Shown here piece by piece: positions 1 to 11,758 of a DNA stretch of 64,000 bases (position 1 is its first letter; every line of letters begins with the position of its first letter). The translations under genes and the position numbers were made by a program. Under the pieces are notes generated by a model. The model had not been told where the DNA came from. It was given only the letters and a program-made list of their open reading frames with translations, and searched no databases. Source of the stretch: Angiostrongylus vasorum (taxonomy: Eukaryota; Nematoda; Chromadorea; Rhabditida; Metastrongylidae). The DNA is taken from assembly GCA_018806985.1 (NCBI GenBank), contig JADANN010000447.1, positions 806,001-870,000 on the forward strand, written 5' to 3'.

Positions 1-36
1 GGCACCACTACCACTGCGCTACTTGCTCCGTATGGA
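1..36 (-). repeat. tRNA-like family B repeat, head only (cut by window edge)
   Basis: On the minus strand this reads as the A-box-like head of family B (AGTAGCGCAGTGGTAGTGGTGCC), the same head as the full copy at 29861-30228. The body lies before the window. Confidence 0.5.
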
Positions 37-1765
37 ACTCAACAAAACAAATTATGTACATGTGTCAAAGTAACATAAGAAAAAAGCCGTGGGAACAGTA
101 AGCACGAAAGTTTCTCAGAGCACGTGAGCTCAATAACTTAGGAAAAACACGTTTCGTTGCAGTCAAGGCACCGCGACATAACCCGTTAACGCATTTGGTG
201 CAAATCATCGTCTTTTTTTTCCCTCGAAACACTATCGATATTCATTTGTATGCAGGAATCATTGACAGTCTACAGTTTACTGTGTAGTAAATGAGCATTA
301 CAATCACGTTCTTCAACAGCCCTACTCCAATTTTTTCTGATTCTTGAAAAAACCCTCCTCCACCCCCACATTACTCACAGAACAGGTGAACAACAATAAG
401 AAAAGAATACGATCATAGATTCTCCATAGTTTGATTCACCCAGAAAAAGAATGGGGCTGGGATTCCCATCTAATCTCTTTTCACAAAGGAACTTAAAAGA
501 TTCGACAAGGCTGGCTACGTACCCGGCAAATATAACGTGAACACCGTTCGTTACTGTTAAAATGACAAGTAAAGATAGCGTGAGAAAAAACGAATAATCA
601 CCGGAATCAAAGAGTCGGAGTGATAGGAAGGAGTCCCAAGAAGCTCGACTCGAATCAAACATTCCTTTGCATTGAGTAGAGAAAAATCAATGTATTGTTA
701 CACAAACCGAAGAATGACGTGCTGCTATCGCAGGTCATGCATTGATAACGACCATTACGAACTAGAAGAGTTCCTAGATCGAACATAAAACCACCGAAGA
801 CTGGCACTTCCAGCACTTCAACTCAATTTCACTTCATTTTTTCTCTTTTATTTTACACAACCCGTTCCCACACCCACTGTGCGGACCATAGCACTGCTTG
901 CTTTCGATGCATTGCATTCGATGCATTGCCTTCTTCTTGAATGTATAGTAGTAGGGAAAAAACTTGTTTTCAAACAGAAAAAAAGAGTAGGATAGAAGAA
1001 GGCTGAAATAGGATAAGCGGCATGGAAGATCAGAGCACTCTTATAGCAGCTAAGTGAATGACTCAACAGCTTATCAGCTGCTAACGCAACCGATGATGTC
1101 ACTTACCGACACGGAAGTAGTCCAGTTCGAGGATATCAATAACTCATTCAGTACTTTAGGGCGTTACAACAGTATGATATGATGCAAATCATGTTTAGGA
1201 TTCTCTAAAGTACTGCATAGTCTCATTGTAAGCGGGCTTTCCTTAAACCTCGGGTTACCGTACCAGTGATACATTTATCCTTATTGACGAATTTCACTTA
1301 CATATGGTATACTAATGGTTTTGTGATACATTTGGCTCCGCTGATGCATTGTGAGAGTATTGAATGTCTCCATGACAGCTGCTAGTTTGCGTTGTACAGT
1401 TCAGTCGGTGTGTCGGAACTACGACTGACGATGACACCGCTTGACGTCAAGGATTCACTCTTTTTTTAAAGCATCGACAAAGCAACAGATCAGCGGAAAA
1501 CCGCTGTTAAGAAATGATATCTGCCAGCCACCTTCTTGTTCTGGCTACTACTTTCGCTATTACAACAAACGAAGTGATTCACCTTTTTCAGAGCTGAGAA
1601 ATTTAAAGCATTCGAGAAGTCACTTGTGACTCACATGTGGGTCGAAAGTAATTCAGCTTTCTAATTTTACATAAGCACATCTCGCATGGTATCCGCAGTG
1701 CATATCCGCTTTGAACTTTACTAGCCGGAATAGAAATCGGTAGAATCTACAGTTTTACTATTAAG
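37..1765. other. Intergenic, no gene recognised
   Basis: No conserved gene was recognised. Positions 375-662 (-) hold a 95-codon open frame with one strongly hydrophobic stretch but no homology I can name. Positions 846-892 match the 3' end of family B on the minus strand. A 13-bp direct repeat (TTCGATGCATTGC) lies near 903-930. Confidence 0.4.
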
Positions 1766-2112
1766 TAAACTTACTTAGATGGTCCCTCTTCACTAATTGT
1801 GCGCGCCCCGGCACGATCTACTTTTGGCCGAACATTTACTGCTTTAGCCATTGTGGTTGGTTCCCTGGAGTTGCGCGGCCAGCCTAATCGAAGCCTTCCT
1901 CAACACTGCACAATCCCATGCAGTCTTGGGGACCAGGGGGAGACTTGCCATCATGCGACTAGTTCGACAAAAGGACGGTGGTGATTTCTGTTATTGGTTC
2001 ACTCTTACGCTTTTTCAGCTTGGGAAGCCCTGCTAGGGGGACGAACATCACCCAGTGTACATCGCAACCCGACACCCAGGAATACCTCTCAGCAACGATG
2101 AGGCGGCAAATT
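1766..2112 (+). repeat. Family D repeat, copy 1
   Basis: About 350 bp, matching the copies at 12224, 34873, 40038 and 63421. Shared landmarks are the start near ACTTAGATGGTCC, the internal block around GGGGAGACTTGCCATCATGC, and the end near CAACGATGAGGCGGC. It is the most diverged of the five copies and lies on the same strand as the others. Confidence 0.65.
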
Positions 2113-3119
2113 GTTCGAAGGACTATAAAGAAAAAGGTTTATTTTTCTAACCACGATGAAATTCTAATATTCAGAAGTTATGGAATTCTCGAAAGATTTT
2201 TTTCTTCGTCTAGGATTGTCTATAGGGAGAACGCTATAGTTGGAATTTCGTCGAGCAAAATACATTATCCTCGAAATCAGTCACTGTTGGCAGGTCTCGG
2301 GCTTACGTTGAAAATCAAATCAATTCTTTAAACTTTTTCTTCCTAGAAATTTAGACCTTAGACGGGCATAATGACTTTGTTGAATGACTGACTACAAACT
2401 ATTATCAGCGGATAGTCCTATCAAAAACAACCGTCTTGTACAAAAGGACACTGCCCGGTGTGCATGTCTCATTCCTGCGGTGATCACTGAAGATCCCGCA
2501 TCCGTACGACAACGAAGACGCCACATCGAGACCAAGAACAGCTGTGAGCCACCGACAAGGATCATCGGCTCTGATGAAGACTAAGACGTCGAAACGTTAG
2601 CCGAGTAAATAAGTTTATCAATCTCGTGTAAGCTCAACAACTTAAAAACATTAGAGTAACGACCTTCAAACACGATCATAAACCTTCGTAGAGCGATAGA
2701 GCAAAACTGTTCTGCAAGCCTGTCTACTCTTCAGATTATCAAGTGTTATCGGGTTGTCAAAAAAATCAGTATTGTTTTTAGCCCATAATTTGCTGCTTCA
2801 TAGTTGCAAGAAGTTTTGGAGCGCCAAATCACGAAGTGTAACAGATCCTACGCCTGTAAGGTCAATCGGATAGTGGAGCTCAACATTTCTAACTGTAATC
2901 GAGGTGTGAATAAATCTACGTCAGCAGTATGTGTGGTTGGGGAGGAAAATTAGTCTTAAGACAGCTTCTCTTTGACTCATATGTGCCGGCAGAGCGAAAC
3001 ATGGGATAGTCATGGAATGGTAATTGGAAATTTCAAACAGGAAGTCTGCGCAACCAGCAAAACACCAATCAAGTGGGAACTATAATAAAGCTGAGATATT
3101 TGCAGAACTTCGAGCGGTG
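2113..3119. other. Intergenic, nothing recognised
   Basis: Only short unrelated open frames are present. No splice-framed exon or repeat landmark was recognised. Confidence 0.35.
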
Positions 3120-3350
3120 GATTTCTGCTCCGGGGCTAACGCGTTCACGGTTGAGAGAAAGGCGAAAAGAACGACCCGCGTGGTGTGGTGTTGAACGCGT
3201 TAGCCTTTTGAAGGCGTAATTGCGCGTTCGATCCCCACCGCAGGCACCTGTGGTTCGGAGTTTTGCAAATGTCTCAGCTTCATTATGGTTGTATTCCAAA
3301 TAATGCTCTGCTGTTAAAAAATTGTAGTAGGTAGCAAATAAAAAAGTTAA
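3120..3350 (+). repeat. Family C short repeat
   Basis: Contains the family C core (GTGTGGTGTTGAACGCGTTAG, then GCGCGTTCGATCCCCACCG) and the tail ATTGTAGTAGGTAGCAAATA. The same core and tail occur at 60590-60790 (+) and, inverted, at 38420-38585. The core has a B-box-like GTTCGATCCCC, which suggests descent from a tRNA. Confidence 0.55.
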
Positions 3351-3489
3351 TAAGTGGAAATTGTTGTTATGCCTATGCGATACTTCATGATGATGATGAT
3401 AGTTCGTCTATTTAAGGATCCTTTAAAAGAGTATTTGTTAAGCAATATTAATGTCGCGCGCTTCTATACCGTTCTATACTCCTAACTGT

Positions 3490-3765
3490 CGTAAATAAGA
3501 TCGGCCGGACACGTAATGCATCTGAATGACAACAAATAGACAAGACCCGTTGGTGAATGGATTCTTCGGGATGCCAAACGTACTGCAGGAAGACCAACGA
3601 CCCGATGGTTAGATTTCTTCACGAAAAACATAACAGGAAGATAAGATGCTCAATAAGTCCCTAAAATGAGGAGAACCCATTGCGCTACTCCTGCACGCGA
3701 CAGGGAGAAATGGAAGATTTCCTGGCACCCGTTCGAGTCATTCGACGATCGAGGGGAAGATAGGT
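3490..3765 (+). mobile_element. RTE-type non-LTR retrotransposon, 3'-terminal fragment
   Basis: The plus strand keeps degraded coding for the C-terminal tail of an RTE-clade endonuclease/reverse-transcriptase polyprotein. Readable traces are a GH-V-M-L-like start, an R-TGRP-TRW-like middle (TGCAGGAAGACCAACGACCC then CGATGGTTAGATTTCTTC) and a W-trailing end (GAAATGGAAGATTTCCTGGC). It is followed by GGTGATACAGGTGA, like the usual tail of these elements. Frames are broken, so it is inactive. It abuts a family A repeat. Confidence 0.55.
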
Positions 3766-3783
3766 GATACAGGTGAATATTGG

Positions 3784-3960
3784 GCGCGTGTAGCTCATTG
3801 GTTAGAGCAACTCATCAAATACACACGTTGCCGTTTTTTCGACCACGAGCCTCAATTTCGTTACGTCTTCTATACCGCTGGGATGGGCAAATCGCTACTA
3901 GACTTCTCTGGGAGAACAGCAGCACTGAATTGGTATATTAAAAGGCCACCGCACGCCCTT
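3784..3960 (+). repeat. tRNA-derived SINE family A, partial
   Basis: Begins with a good tRNA A-box (TAGCTCATTGGTTAGAGCA). The body keeps the family landmarks GATGGGCAAATCG, ACTTCTCTGGGAGAACAGCA and GCACTG, with the 3' third missing. Confidence 0.5.
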
Positions 3961-4034
3961 TTAAAGGCCAAATAGAATTCGAGCACCCATAACTATGCTT
4001 GAAAAGTCGAATACGTAGTGCATCCCATAGAACG

Positions 4035-4390
4035 ACTAGCGGTAGTGATGATGATTATCGCAAACACGGTGCTGGCTCGATCTCACGCCGGGTTCACCAA
4101 ACCTATCATTCATCCGAAGTCTGGGAATTGGTACCGAAATTGACTGGCAAAACTTCACTCTCGGCAGTCCAAGTGGGGAACGCTCTAGCATGACTATGTC
4201 AGAACTCTAGAGTGAATCGACTAGACTAGCATTCAACGACATTTATGGCGAAAGGAAAAGTCCTCAAGCAGCATCTAAAGCCACATGTAAAAGTAGGAAG
4301 ACCTTCGTAGGTGATGGTTACAAGGAAAGAATCGAATGCGTGAAGTGTTGGGATCCACAGATTAGATGTGAGAGACTGGTCGTGAACTAC
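4035..4390 (+). repeat. tRNA-like SINE family B, full-length copy
   Basis: Shares with 29861-30228 the head (GGTAGTGATGATG...CACGGTGCTGG), the middle (GACTAGCATTCAACGACATT), GTCCTCAAGCAGCA, CCACATGTAAAAGTAGGAAG and the end near GTGTTGGGATCCACAG. Divergence is moderate. Confidence 0.6.
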
Positions 4391-4879
4391 GATGCTCGAT
4401 GAAACCGGTGCTGGGTGCATATCATACACAATGATCAACACTGACAGCTTTACCCTTCAGGGCTTATCAATACTGTGCTTTCTCTGTATTCTTGAGGAGC
4501 AAATACAAGGTGGTTACTTTTCCTTATTGACGAAAAAAGCCGACGCTTCGGCGGATATCGTTTTCTTCAGAATTCGGAAAGGTCAAGTTGATTGCAGTTT
4601 ACTCAGGTAAGCACGTTCAAGACCAAAGCAGAAAAGTACCAAACCAAAATTCCTATCGTATGGGAAACAAAGTAGGTTGTGTCCGCACAGTCACCGCTTT
4701 CTATGATTCTTCCACTGGGAATTTCATGTGGAGTCGTCCAACTGCACAGAGTTCACATGGATAGGTTTGTTCCTCTCTCACATTAAAATATATGTCTTAA
4801 ACACTGTGTGGGATCGCGTGTGATAACGAGGCAATCCTTCCTGTCATTTTGGACCCTTGCAATTTAAACAAAGTGCTTC

Positions 4880-6490
4880 AAGAGTTTTGCGCGCTGAAGT
4901 ATTCGATTCTTGTCCCAGAATAGTAACTTCTGCTTCGAAATCTTCTCCATTATGTCTCTGTGTCTTATGCGCCCCCTAGTGGAGTATTTGGTTGAATTCT
5001 AAGTTTACCGATTAGGTGTTCTTTTTTATGGACGCGGGGTAGTCTACCCATTTCGCCAATATATTTGTATCTCCACGCTTTACAAGAGATAAACCGTACC
5101 CGAACTCATGCAATCACCGAGTCTACCGTTAGGGCATATTACGCAATTTTTTCATTATGCGCAGACGGTCATACAGGCGATTGCGATCTAATCGGAGTCT
5201 TAGAGTGTTCGGTGGTATTTCAGTCATTCTTACCGGATTTTTTAGTTCAATAACTCAAAATACCGGATTTTCAACTGGCCCTTTATAAGACACGTCTTGT
5301 AGTTTCGCTTATTTCGTTTTTAAAAGAAGAGCAGGATAAACTTTATCCTTACCTTATCATCGCCAGAATTAGCGGCAAAGGACGTGGTTTTTCCTCTACG
5401 GCTATCCCGAGGAGCTACCGCTTCGTAGAAGTGGTTAATTACCGCGCCACTTTCAGGGATTCTCACTTGTGCTCTCTTCTTGTGCACAGACTGATGACTA
5501 TTCAAAACATTTTTCTTACAGCGCCGTTTTTTTGTATGAAGGCGAGAGAGGATGTAATGGAGCAGTATAATTTTGTTACTTGACTTTCGGTATCACATGG
5601 TGATGTGGCCGTTTCCAAATAGGTTAATTTGAACATTCAGAAATGGATGCTAGTTTTCCTCCATTTTCCCTCGCGTACGCTTGATATACTCCGCCCGTTA
5701 GTTCAATAACTCAAAACATTCGTCCGTTTCCTCTTGTGTGGAGCAAATGCCATCCATTTCTGAACGTTCAAATTCACCTATCCGAAAACTGCTGGATCAT
5801 CATCTGCTACTGAAAGTAAGTAACAAAAATACAGTGCTTTCTTACTTCTTCTCTTACCTTTGCGCACAGAAATGGCGATATAAGATACATGCTTCGAACA
5901 TCCACCAGTGTGCGCACAGAAAGAGAGCAAAAGGGAAAGAATAGGTCGAACCAGCATCTTGCTTCTTGATGGGCTACTTCACTAACCACTACGATAAATC
6001 CATAAAACAGACGTGGAAGGTAAGGGAAGGTAACCATTCCTAATGGCTATGAAAGCTCCTCAAAGTATAATTATAGCGAGTACGGTTCAATTTATCCTGC
6101 TATTTATTTCCAACGAAATTAGTGCAGCCGTAAAACGTTGCTCAAAAGGGTCGGTAGAGAATTTGGTAGCAATAACTAGCATCGAGCACTCTAAGACGCC
6201 AGTTAGTTAGTAACCGCCTGTGTGGTCTGTATGACCATCTATGAACAAGATTACATGAGTTCGGGTACGGTTTACCTCTCTCGTAAAGGATGAGGAGATG
6301 ACTACACTAACGCAACGGGTAAACCACCACTCTGCGTCCGTATAAGCGAACACCTATTCGGTAAACTTAAAGTTAAACCGAGTATTCCAGTAAGCCTGCA
6401 TAGGACACAGAGACATAAATGGGAAGATTTTTGAAGCAGAAGTTACCATCCTCACATAGGAATCGAAAACTTCAGCTTGCAAAAACTTGC
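4880..6490. mobile_element. Large imperfect palindrome made of Penelope-like element ends
   Basis: The left half (about 4880-5735) and right half (about 5740-6490) are imperfect inverted copies. For example AGTAACTTCTGCTTC (4922) pairs with GAAGCAGAAGTTACC (6434), and ACCGTACCCGAACTCATG (5094) pairs with CATGAGTTCGGGTACGGTTT (6254). Each half joins a 3'-end block, also found at 58480-58910 after a Penelope-like reverse transcriptase, to a 5'-leader block, also found at 55990-56400. The transcriptase between them is missing. Penelope-like elements are known for inverted partial copies and terminal repeats, so this is probably two head-to-head deleted copies. No intact gene is inside. Confidence 0.6.
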
Positions 6491-7157
6491 GAAGCCTTCT
6501 GGATAAATTTCAAGAATCCAAAATATACCGCGGAGATGAATTCCTCATTATCAGGTGCGATCTCACACAAGATTTAAGACCAATATTTTAATGTGAGAGA
6601 AACGCATAACCCATACATGGAAACTCTGTGCGGTTGGTCTCCACGTGACATATTCAGTGGTAGACTCATAGAAAGCGGTGAATGTGCGAAGAAGATATTT
6701 TGTTTTCAATGCGACGGAAATCTTGGTTTCGCGTTTTTTCGTCCCGGTTATGGAGGTGCTTGGCTGGCTGGACTACAGTCACGTTGACCTTTGGAGGCTC
6801 TAAAGGAAGTGAAATCCGCCGAAACAATAGTTTTTTCGCCAATGAGGAACAAAGCAACAAACTCGTGTTCGTTAATCAAGAATATAGCTAATTATTTGAT
6901 CAATGCCGAGGTCAATAGAAAGTCGGTCTTGGAAATAACTGCGCTTCCTGTCCTTATAACACAAAAAGTACTTGTACAAACTAGGCAACGGCTTCTTACT
7001 AAATATGGGAATTCTGGAAAATAAAGGAGCGACGAGTAAGCTCTGGCTACAGAAAATTACTTCTTTTCACGTTATGTCGAAAAAAAAACTGTTCTAAACA
7101 ACTTGGAGTAACATTTATCGTTGTGATTATAATATAACATGCTGAACCATCTCTGAG
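6491..7157. other. Intergenic, nothing recognised
   Basis: Only short open frames without recognisable domains. A stretch near 6770-6890 resembles sequence near 23880-23950 (GAAATCCGCCGAAACA), so it is probably repetitive. Confidence 0.35.
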
Positions 7158-7435
7158 GACGCGAGTAGCGCAGTGGTTGGAAGCACCTTGCAATACGCAT
7201 GGAATCGCGATCCTCGCGTCCCACGCTCCCCAAGCCTTCCATCCCTCTGAGGTCGGAAAATTGGTACCAGACTTGTCTGGGAAGATAGTAGCACTGGGTC
7301 TATACATCGGTCGGCCACAGCGAGTCATTGTAAAGCCCAGATATGCATCCAATCACCTCCAACGATGATTAATGAAGTCGAATGCATGCCGTACCCCTCA
7401 AGGATTGATGAATGCCGACTTTATCTTTAAGGTTT
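7158..7435 (+). repeat. SINE family A, full-length copy
   Basis: Head GCGAGTAGCGCAGTGGTTGG (A-box), then GGAATCGCGATCC at the B-box position. The body has CAAGCCTTCCATCCCTCTGA, ACTTGTCTGGGAAGATAG and TATACATCGGTCGGCC. The 3' end is GAATGCATGCCG...GGATTGATGAATGCC. Confidence 0.7.
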
Positions 7436-7597
7436 TACACCATTTCTGATTCGTTCTTTAGTGTAATTGAGTCCTGTGACCTCGTACAAAATCTCTCATG
7501 CTAATGAACTATAACAATACATAATAGGCAAATTTTCTACATAACTGGGCTGACATGAGGTCGACATAGTACTTTCTTAGCTTCATAAGCGGATAAA

Positions 7598-7850
7598 CGA
7601 TGAAGGTTTCGATGTTGATCAATCGCGTTGTGGTGTGCCATGCATTCGATTTCATCAATTATCGTGCATATGGTTGAATGCATATTTGACCTACAGAATA
7701 AGTTTCGATGTCCTACCAGCATATATAATCAGTATTTCTCCTCCTACCATACAAATTTGGTACCAATTTACCCACATAGGAGTGATGGAGGGCTTTGTTA
7801 CCCTAAGGCGCGTGGTCCTAAGCAACGACCACGTCTAACCACTGTGCTCT
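7598..7850 (-). repeat. SINE family A, diverged copy
   Basis: Inverted order of the same landmarks: GATGTTGATCAATCG, GTGTGCCATGCATTCGATTT and ATATGGTTGAATGCATATTT, ending with CCACGTCTAACCACTGTGCT, the reverse of the A-box head. Confidence 0.6.
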
Positions 7851-8074
7851 AAGCGCCTACAAGTGCTTTCACATAAAGCTAACCTCTCACACAAAGGTAA
7901 CTATACACCAACTAGGGAAGTCTGAAATATGTAAATCATTACATAGAACAAAAATATTAAATCCAGTGACATACTGAAGTCATGCCATAATTAGAGGGTT
8001 CACATACTTCTCAAAAACCTACTTTTGTCTAACTCTAGCATGAATAATTGGCGCCTTGTTGTATTGTCAAGATT

Positions 8075-8341
8075 AAAAGCTCTAGGCGTTGATCAATCCC
8101 TCAGGGATGCGCCGTGCATTCGACTCCATTCGTAGCGTTGTATGGGTGATTGGATGCGTATCTGGCCTATACAAGGACTAGCTATGATTACTGATGTAGC
8201 CAGTCAGTACTGCTACCCTCCCAGACGGGTTTGGTACCAATTTGCCGACCGCGGCTGGACGGAATGCTTGATGAGCCTGGGCGCGGGATCGAACCAAGGT
8301 GTATTGCAAGGCACCTCCAACCACGCTACACACGCCCCCAT
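8075..8341 (-). repeat. SINE family A, full-length copy
   Basis: Reads in reverse: GGCGTTGATCAATCCCTCAG, GATGCGCCGTGCATTCGACT, CCCAGACGGGTTTGGTACCA, then the B-box region GCGGGATCGAACC and the head CCACGCTACACACGC. It lies only 225 bp from the previous minus-strand copy. Confidence 0.7.
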
Positions 8342-10717
8342 TGTCAAGGTTACAAAAGGTTTAATAACAGACTTTTATTACGGTAATGTCTCAGGGCCTT
8401 CGCCATCTTCAGAGTCAAGGTGATCCGGGTCCAATGTGCACAGCAGTTGTTTCCGGCTATGCAGCTTTTCGGACTCGCACCGAGTCAAATCCAGTGGAGT
8501 ACACTGCTGCCCTCAGTCTGGATAGGAAGACGCCTATGTCCATCCTGTGTAAAAGTGAACTGCCCAGAGAGAGGCATCCATTGCTTCAATGGATTCGACT
8601 CGATGCGAATACAGTGTTCCATATCGGAATTAAGCAGCATGAACTGATAAGTAATTCGATATCACGGAAAAAAAATGTGTAGACACGAGTTGAGTTTCCT
8701 CCAGAAACAATTAGCACTAACGGAAAACCTATTCTACAAAAGAGATGCAGAAATCAGCAACGTTTCCATATTCAAAACAATGAAATGTAAGATGTGAATC
8801 TCTTGGAAAGAATAAGAAGTTATAAAAACGGAGTCATAGCATCGACGGGTTACCGTGAAATATCCCAGTTTTGTGCCACATTGTGAAAACTAGTGCTTAG
8901 CTCAAGGGAATTTCACAAGTGTTTAGGTCACATTTAGAGTCGAAAAGCATGAGAAATCAACTTAATTAGGAAGAATGCACTGTAACGATGATGCCTTCAA
9001 GAAATATGAAGGCACAAATCATTTTTTCCTGAGCGCACAATTCATCTTTCAACCGGTTTTGATGTTCTGACGAATCACAAACTGAGAACAAGCACCTGAA
9101 TAATGACAACAGTCCACAGGGTGAATGAGACATAGAAACATGTTGACAACGAAACCTATATGATGACAATCCCCCAAGTCTCAATACCAGAGTTTCGTAC
9201 CGCAAAAAATATTGATCGAACACAATTAGCGCCCATATGGATTGAGCTCGATGCGTACTTGGCAGACCGTACCAATCTGAACCTATGATTTCAATGTATT
9301 TGTTCTGCAAAAACTTTCTTAGCACAGGTTCGCACCTCGTGTGAAGAAGGATATCCTCTCCATGGAATTACTACTAACTAAAACCTCCCAATTACCTTCT
9401 TGACCCTTTTGCCGTTGCCATTACTTACATGTTGCGTACCCCTTTAAACAAATCTCCAAATTTAAAGACATTCTTGAGATCTTGCACTCCTTTACACAAT
9501 GGCTAATCACAGAATCTCCTCTTTCTCACAGTAGGGAGATAGCAGAAAGTATAGAAACAACTTGTAGATAAACTACCGATTTTGTAGGCATATGTACGAT
9601 CCCAGCTAGCCCGGATAAACCACGGTATACTGTGATCTCAGTAGGTTAGAATACAAATCCTCGCCAACTCAGACACTTTCATTCTTTATTTCATTTATTT
9701 GAAAACCTCAGCTAGTACTTACGACCTTTCTCGACGACAGCACATCACTTCTTTGTGCACAGTTGCTGTCCTTTTTACAGAGGACTACGACATGAAGAAA
9801 TTGGCGATGTGGTCTTCGAGGTTTCTACGGTTGTTTCGCAGGTTCTATAGCGAACATGATGTTTCAAGGTTTAGAACAACTATCCTATGGAGCCGCCATC
9901 AGCTAAACAGCATGGTCCAAGGACACCTTACTTCACAATAGATTATAGCCTTCAGGTCAACGCTCCACGCCGATCTAACTGAACTAGAAATGGGTAATCC
10001 TCTTCCCTACCCCAAACCTCGTACGCATGCCTGCCTTCGTCAAAACGTCCGCTTTAGAACTGCACGAACTGGTTTGGGAAGTACTCCGACCGGACGCAGT
10101 ACTGAACTAATCAGTTCTCAGCGTGTCTATGCAAAACAGATGCATCATGGACTCGAACACCTCGACTCGATGTTACTTCTCGCGTTTGCCCCAGTGCTTT
10201 GAAACCATCGGAATAGAATCTTCGTGAATATGCTCCAACGAGTACGTACTAGCTTGAATTTAAAAAGGGGACAAATCAGGACAAAAACAGCATAAAGTTG
10301 TATCCCATTCTAATATAAGATAAACGCAAGCCATGGAATGTAAATTTAAAAGGATCTTTTGATCATTCTCACATGGCCTTCAAATAGCCAACAATGCAGA
10401 AATTATAGCTGAATCAAACAGCACAGAATGAAATAGAGAAAACACACGAAGACTAAGCAATCATTGTTACAATGCTGCCCGAAGAAATCATGGCAAATAA
10501 GGCATTCCTACTTAAAATGATACAACAGCGCTTCGCTATCGAAGTCAGCCGACAGGGATATGTGAACTTCATGATGAAATTTTTTTAGATTTGTGATACC
10601 TATAGATACATTTACAACTCATTAAAATTAAATATGTTTCGTACTTACAAAGTGAGAAGAAAATAATAACATATCACACAAGATGACGTACAATCGAAGA
10701 AAAAAGCATATTTCCAC
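8342..10717. other. Intergenic, no gene recognised
   Basis: Several short open frames (8386-8682 and 9699-9941 on plus, 8966-9325 on minus) have no recognisable domain and no convincing splice context. The last few hundred bases presumably hold the chn-1 3' UTR, which is read on the minus strand. I see no canonical AATAAA there. Confidence 0.35.
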
Positions 10718-11581
10718 TTAACTCAACAGATCTTCGTATTTAGCCCAAGGGTTCTCAATGAGAAAATGCTCTAACACTTCCTTCATGGCGAGGTTGGGAA
10801 TGAGATCAGCTTCGGTTAGTGGAGCACGCGTCACTGGATCGAAATGACCTACTCGATGTAAATGTTGCTTTATATCAGCACGATCATAAGTTATACCCGA
10901 CGGAGTAATCACAGGATCCTGTAGTAGAGCACAAGAGATCTTCCCACACAGAAAATCGGGGATTTCTCGTTTTTTTCGGCGGTCGTCAACCTGCGCAAAT
11001 AACGCTTCCAGTTGAGCTTTGTGTTGTTCACCTGTTTGCGTTATTGTTTCCAAACTTTGGTTCTTCTCCTCATCACGCTCATTTTCAGCACTTGACTCAG
11101 CTGACAGTACCTCAGCAATCTGTCGGCTCACATCCTCATCGATCAACCTCCGCAAATATACTTGGAGTTCACATTCTTCTTTTACACGCTTCTCCTCTTC
11201 CATGCGAAACTTCTCCCTTCGGGCGAGGCGCATTTGTGCATGGATTTCATCCCCGAAATTCATTTTCTGACTGCTTGCCAATTCCTTGGCTTTTGTAATA
11301 AGTCGAATAGCCTCATTATAATTCCCCAATTGTATAGCAGCACGTCCTCCAAAGTAGTACGCCTTCACGTTATTCCTGTCCAAAAATGCAGCCTTAGCGC
11401 AGTCATCCGCTGCTTTACTCCATGCTTTCAAGTTCATATGACAAAGTGCTCGATTCGTGAAGTACGTTGACACATGAGGATTCCTAATTATCGCCTTGCT
11501 ATACGCATCGATAGCCTCTTGATACCGACCCTGTTGGAATAATCTATTGCCGTCCGCTTTTAAATCCTCAGTAGAATCCAT
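10718..11581 (-). CDS. chn-1: CHIP/STUB1 E3 ubiquitin ligase (CHN-1)
   Basis: A single uninterrupted frame of 287 codons. The N-terminal half (about residues 4-103) has three TPR repeats. Residues K8, N12, N43 and K73 keep exactly the spacing of the human CHIP carboxylate-clamp residues K30, N34, N65 and K95 (offset 22), which bind the C-terminal EEVD of Hsp70/Hsp90. A charged helical linker with an [20 protein letters not shown] stretch follows. The U-box (about 205-280) includes [28 protein letters not shown] and [10 protein letters not shown], nearly as in animal CHIP. Family role: a co-chaperone ligase that ubiquitylates chaperone-bound clients and, in C. elegans, works with UFD-2. The length matches the family (266-303 aa). 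The start is supported by an acceptor-like AACAG three bases upstream of the ATG, fit for trans-splicing. Lack of introns is notable beside its many-exon neighbour. Confidence 0.96.
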   Translation of the reverse strand: MDSTEDLKADGNRLFQQGRYQEAIDAYSKAIIRNPHVSTYFTNRALCHMNLKAWSKAADDCAKAAFLDRNNVKAYYFGGRAAIQLGNYNEAIRLITKAKELASSQKMNFGDEIHAQMRLARREKFRMEEEKRVKEECELQVYLRRLIDEDVSRQIAEVLSAESSAENERDEEKNQSLETITQTGEQHKAQLEALFAQVDDRRKKREIPDFLCGKISCALLQDPVITPSGITYDRADIKQHLHRVGHFDPVTRAPLTEADLIPNLAMKEVLEHFLIENPWAKYEDLLS

Positions 11582-11758
11582 GATCTGTTCAAATGATCGG
11601 AAGAGAGCTTAAAGCATCGGTGACGAAATCTCTGAAATTTCACTGAATCTTACCTCAAACGAAAGATAGTTTCTAAAAGAACAAACGGATGAAGTAAAAA
11701 TGGGCAAGATGAAAGAAACCGTTAAATGAAGTGTGCGCATCGCAGAATCACGTAAAGT
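11582..11758. promoter_or_regulatory. 177-bp divergent intergenic region (candidate bidirectional promoter)
   Basis: Separates the start codons of chn-1 (-) and the micropeptide gene (+). Both edges have CAG acceptor-like sites close to the ATG (AACAG reading left, ATCGCAG reading right), so both transcripts could be trans-spliced. No TATA motif is evident. The promoter role is inferred from layout alone. Confidence 0.4.

Noticed and set aside
375..662. Minus-strand membrane protein exon
   Set aside because: Hydrophobic and open, but no good donor follows and no family was recognised. Left as a note in the intergenic entry.
3784..3830. Possible true tRNA gene (good A-box)
   Set aside because: No acceptor stem pairing or proper B-box at tRNA distance. 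The sequence continues into the SINE A body.
11019..11470. Plus-strand open frames opposite chn-1
   Set aside because: Shadows of the CHIP coding sequence, which is unambiguous on the minus strand.
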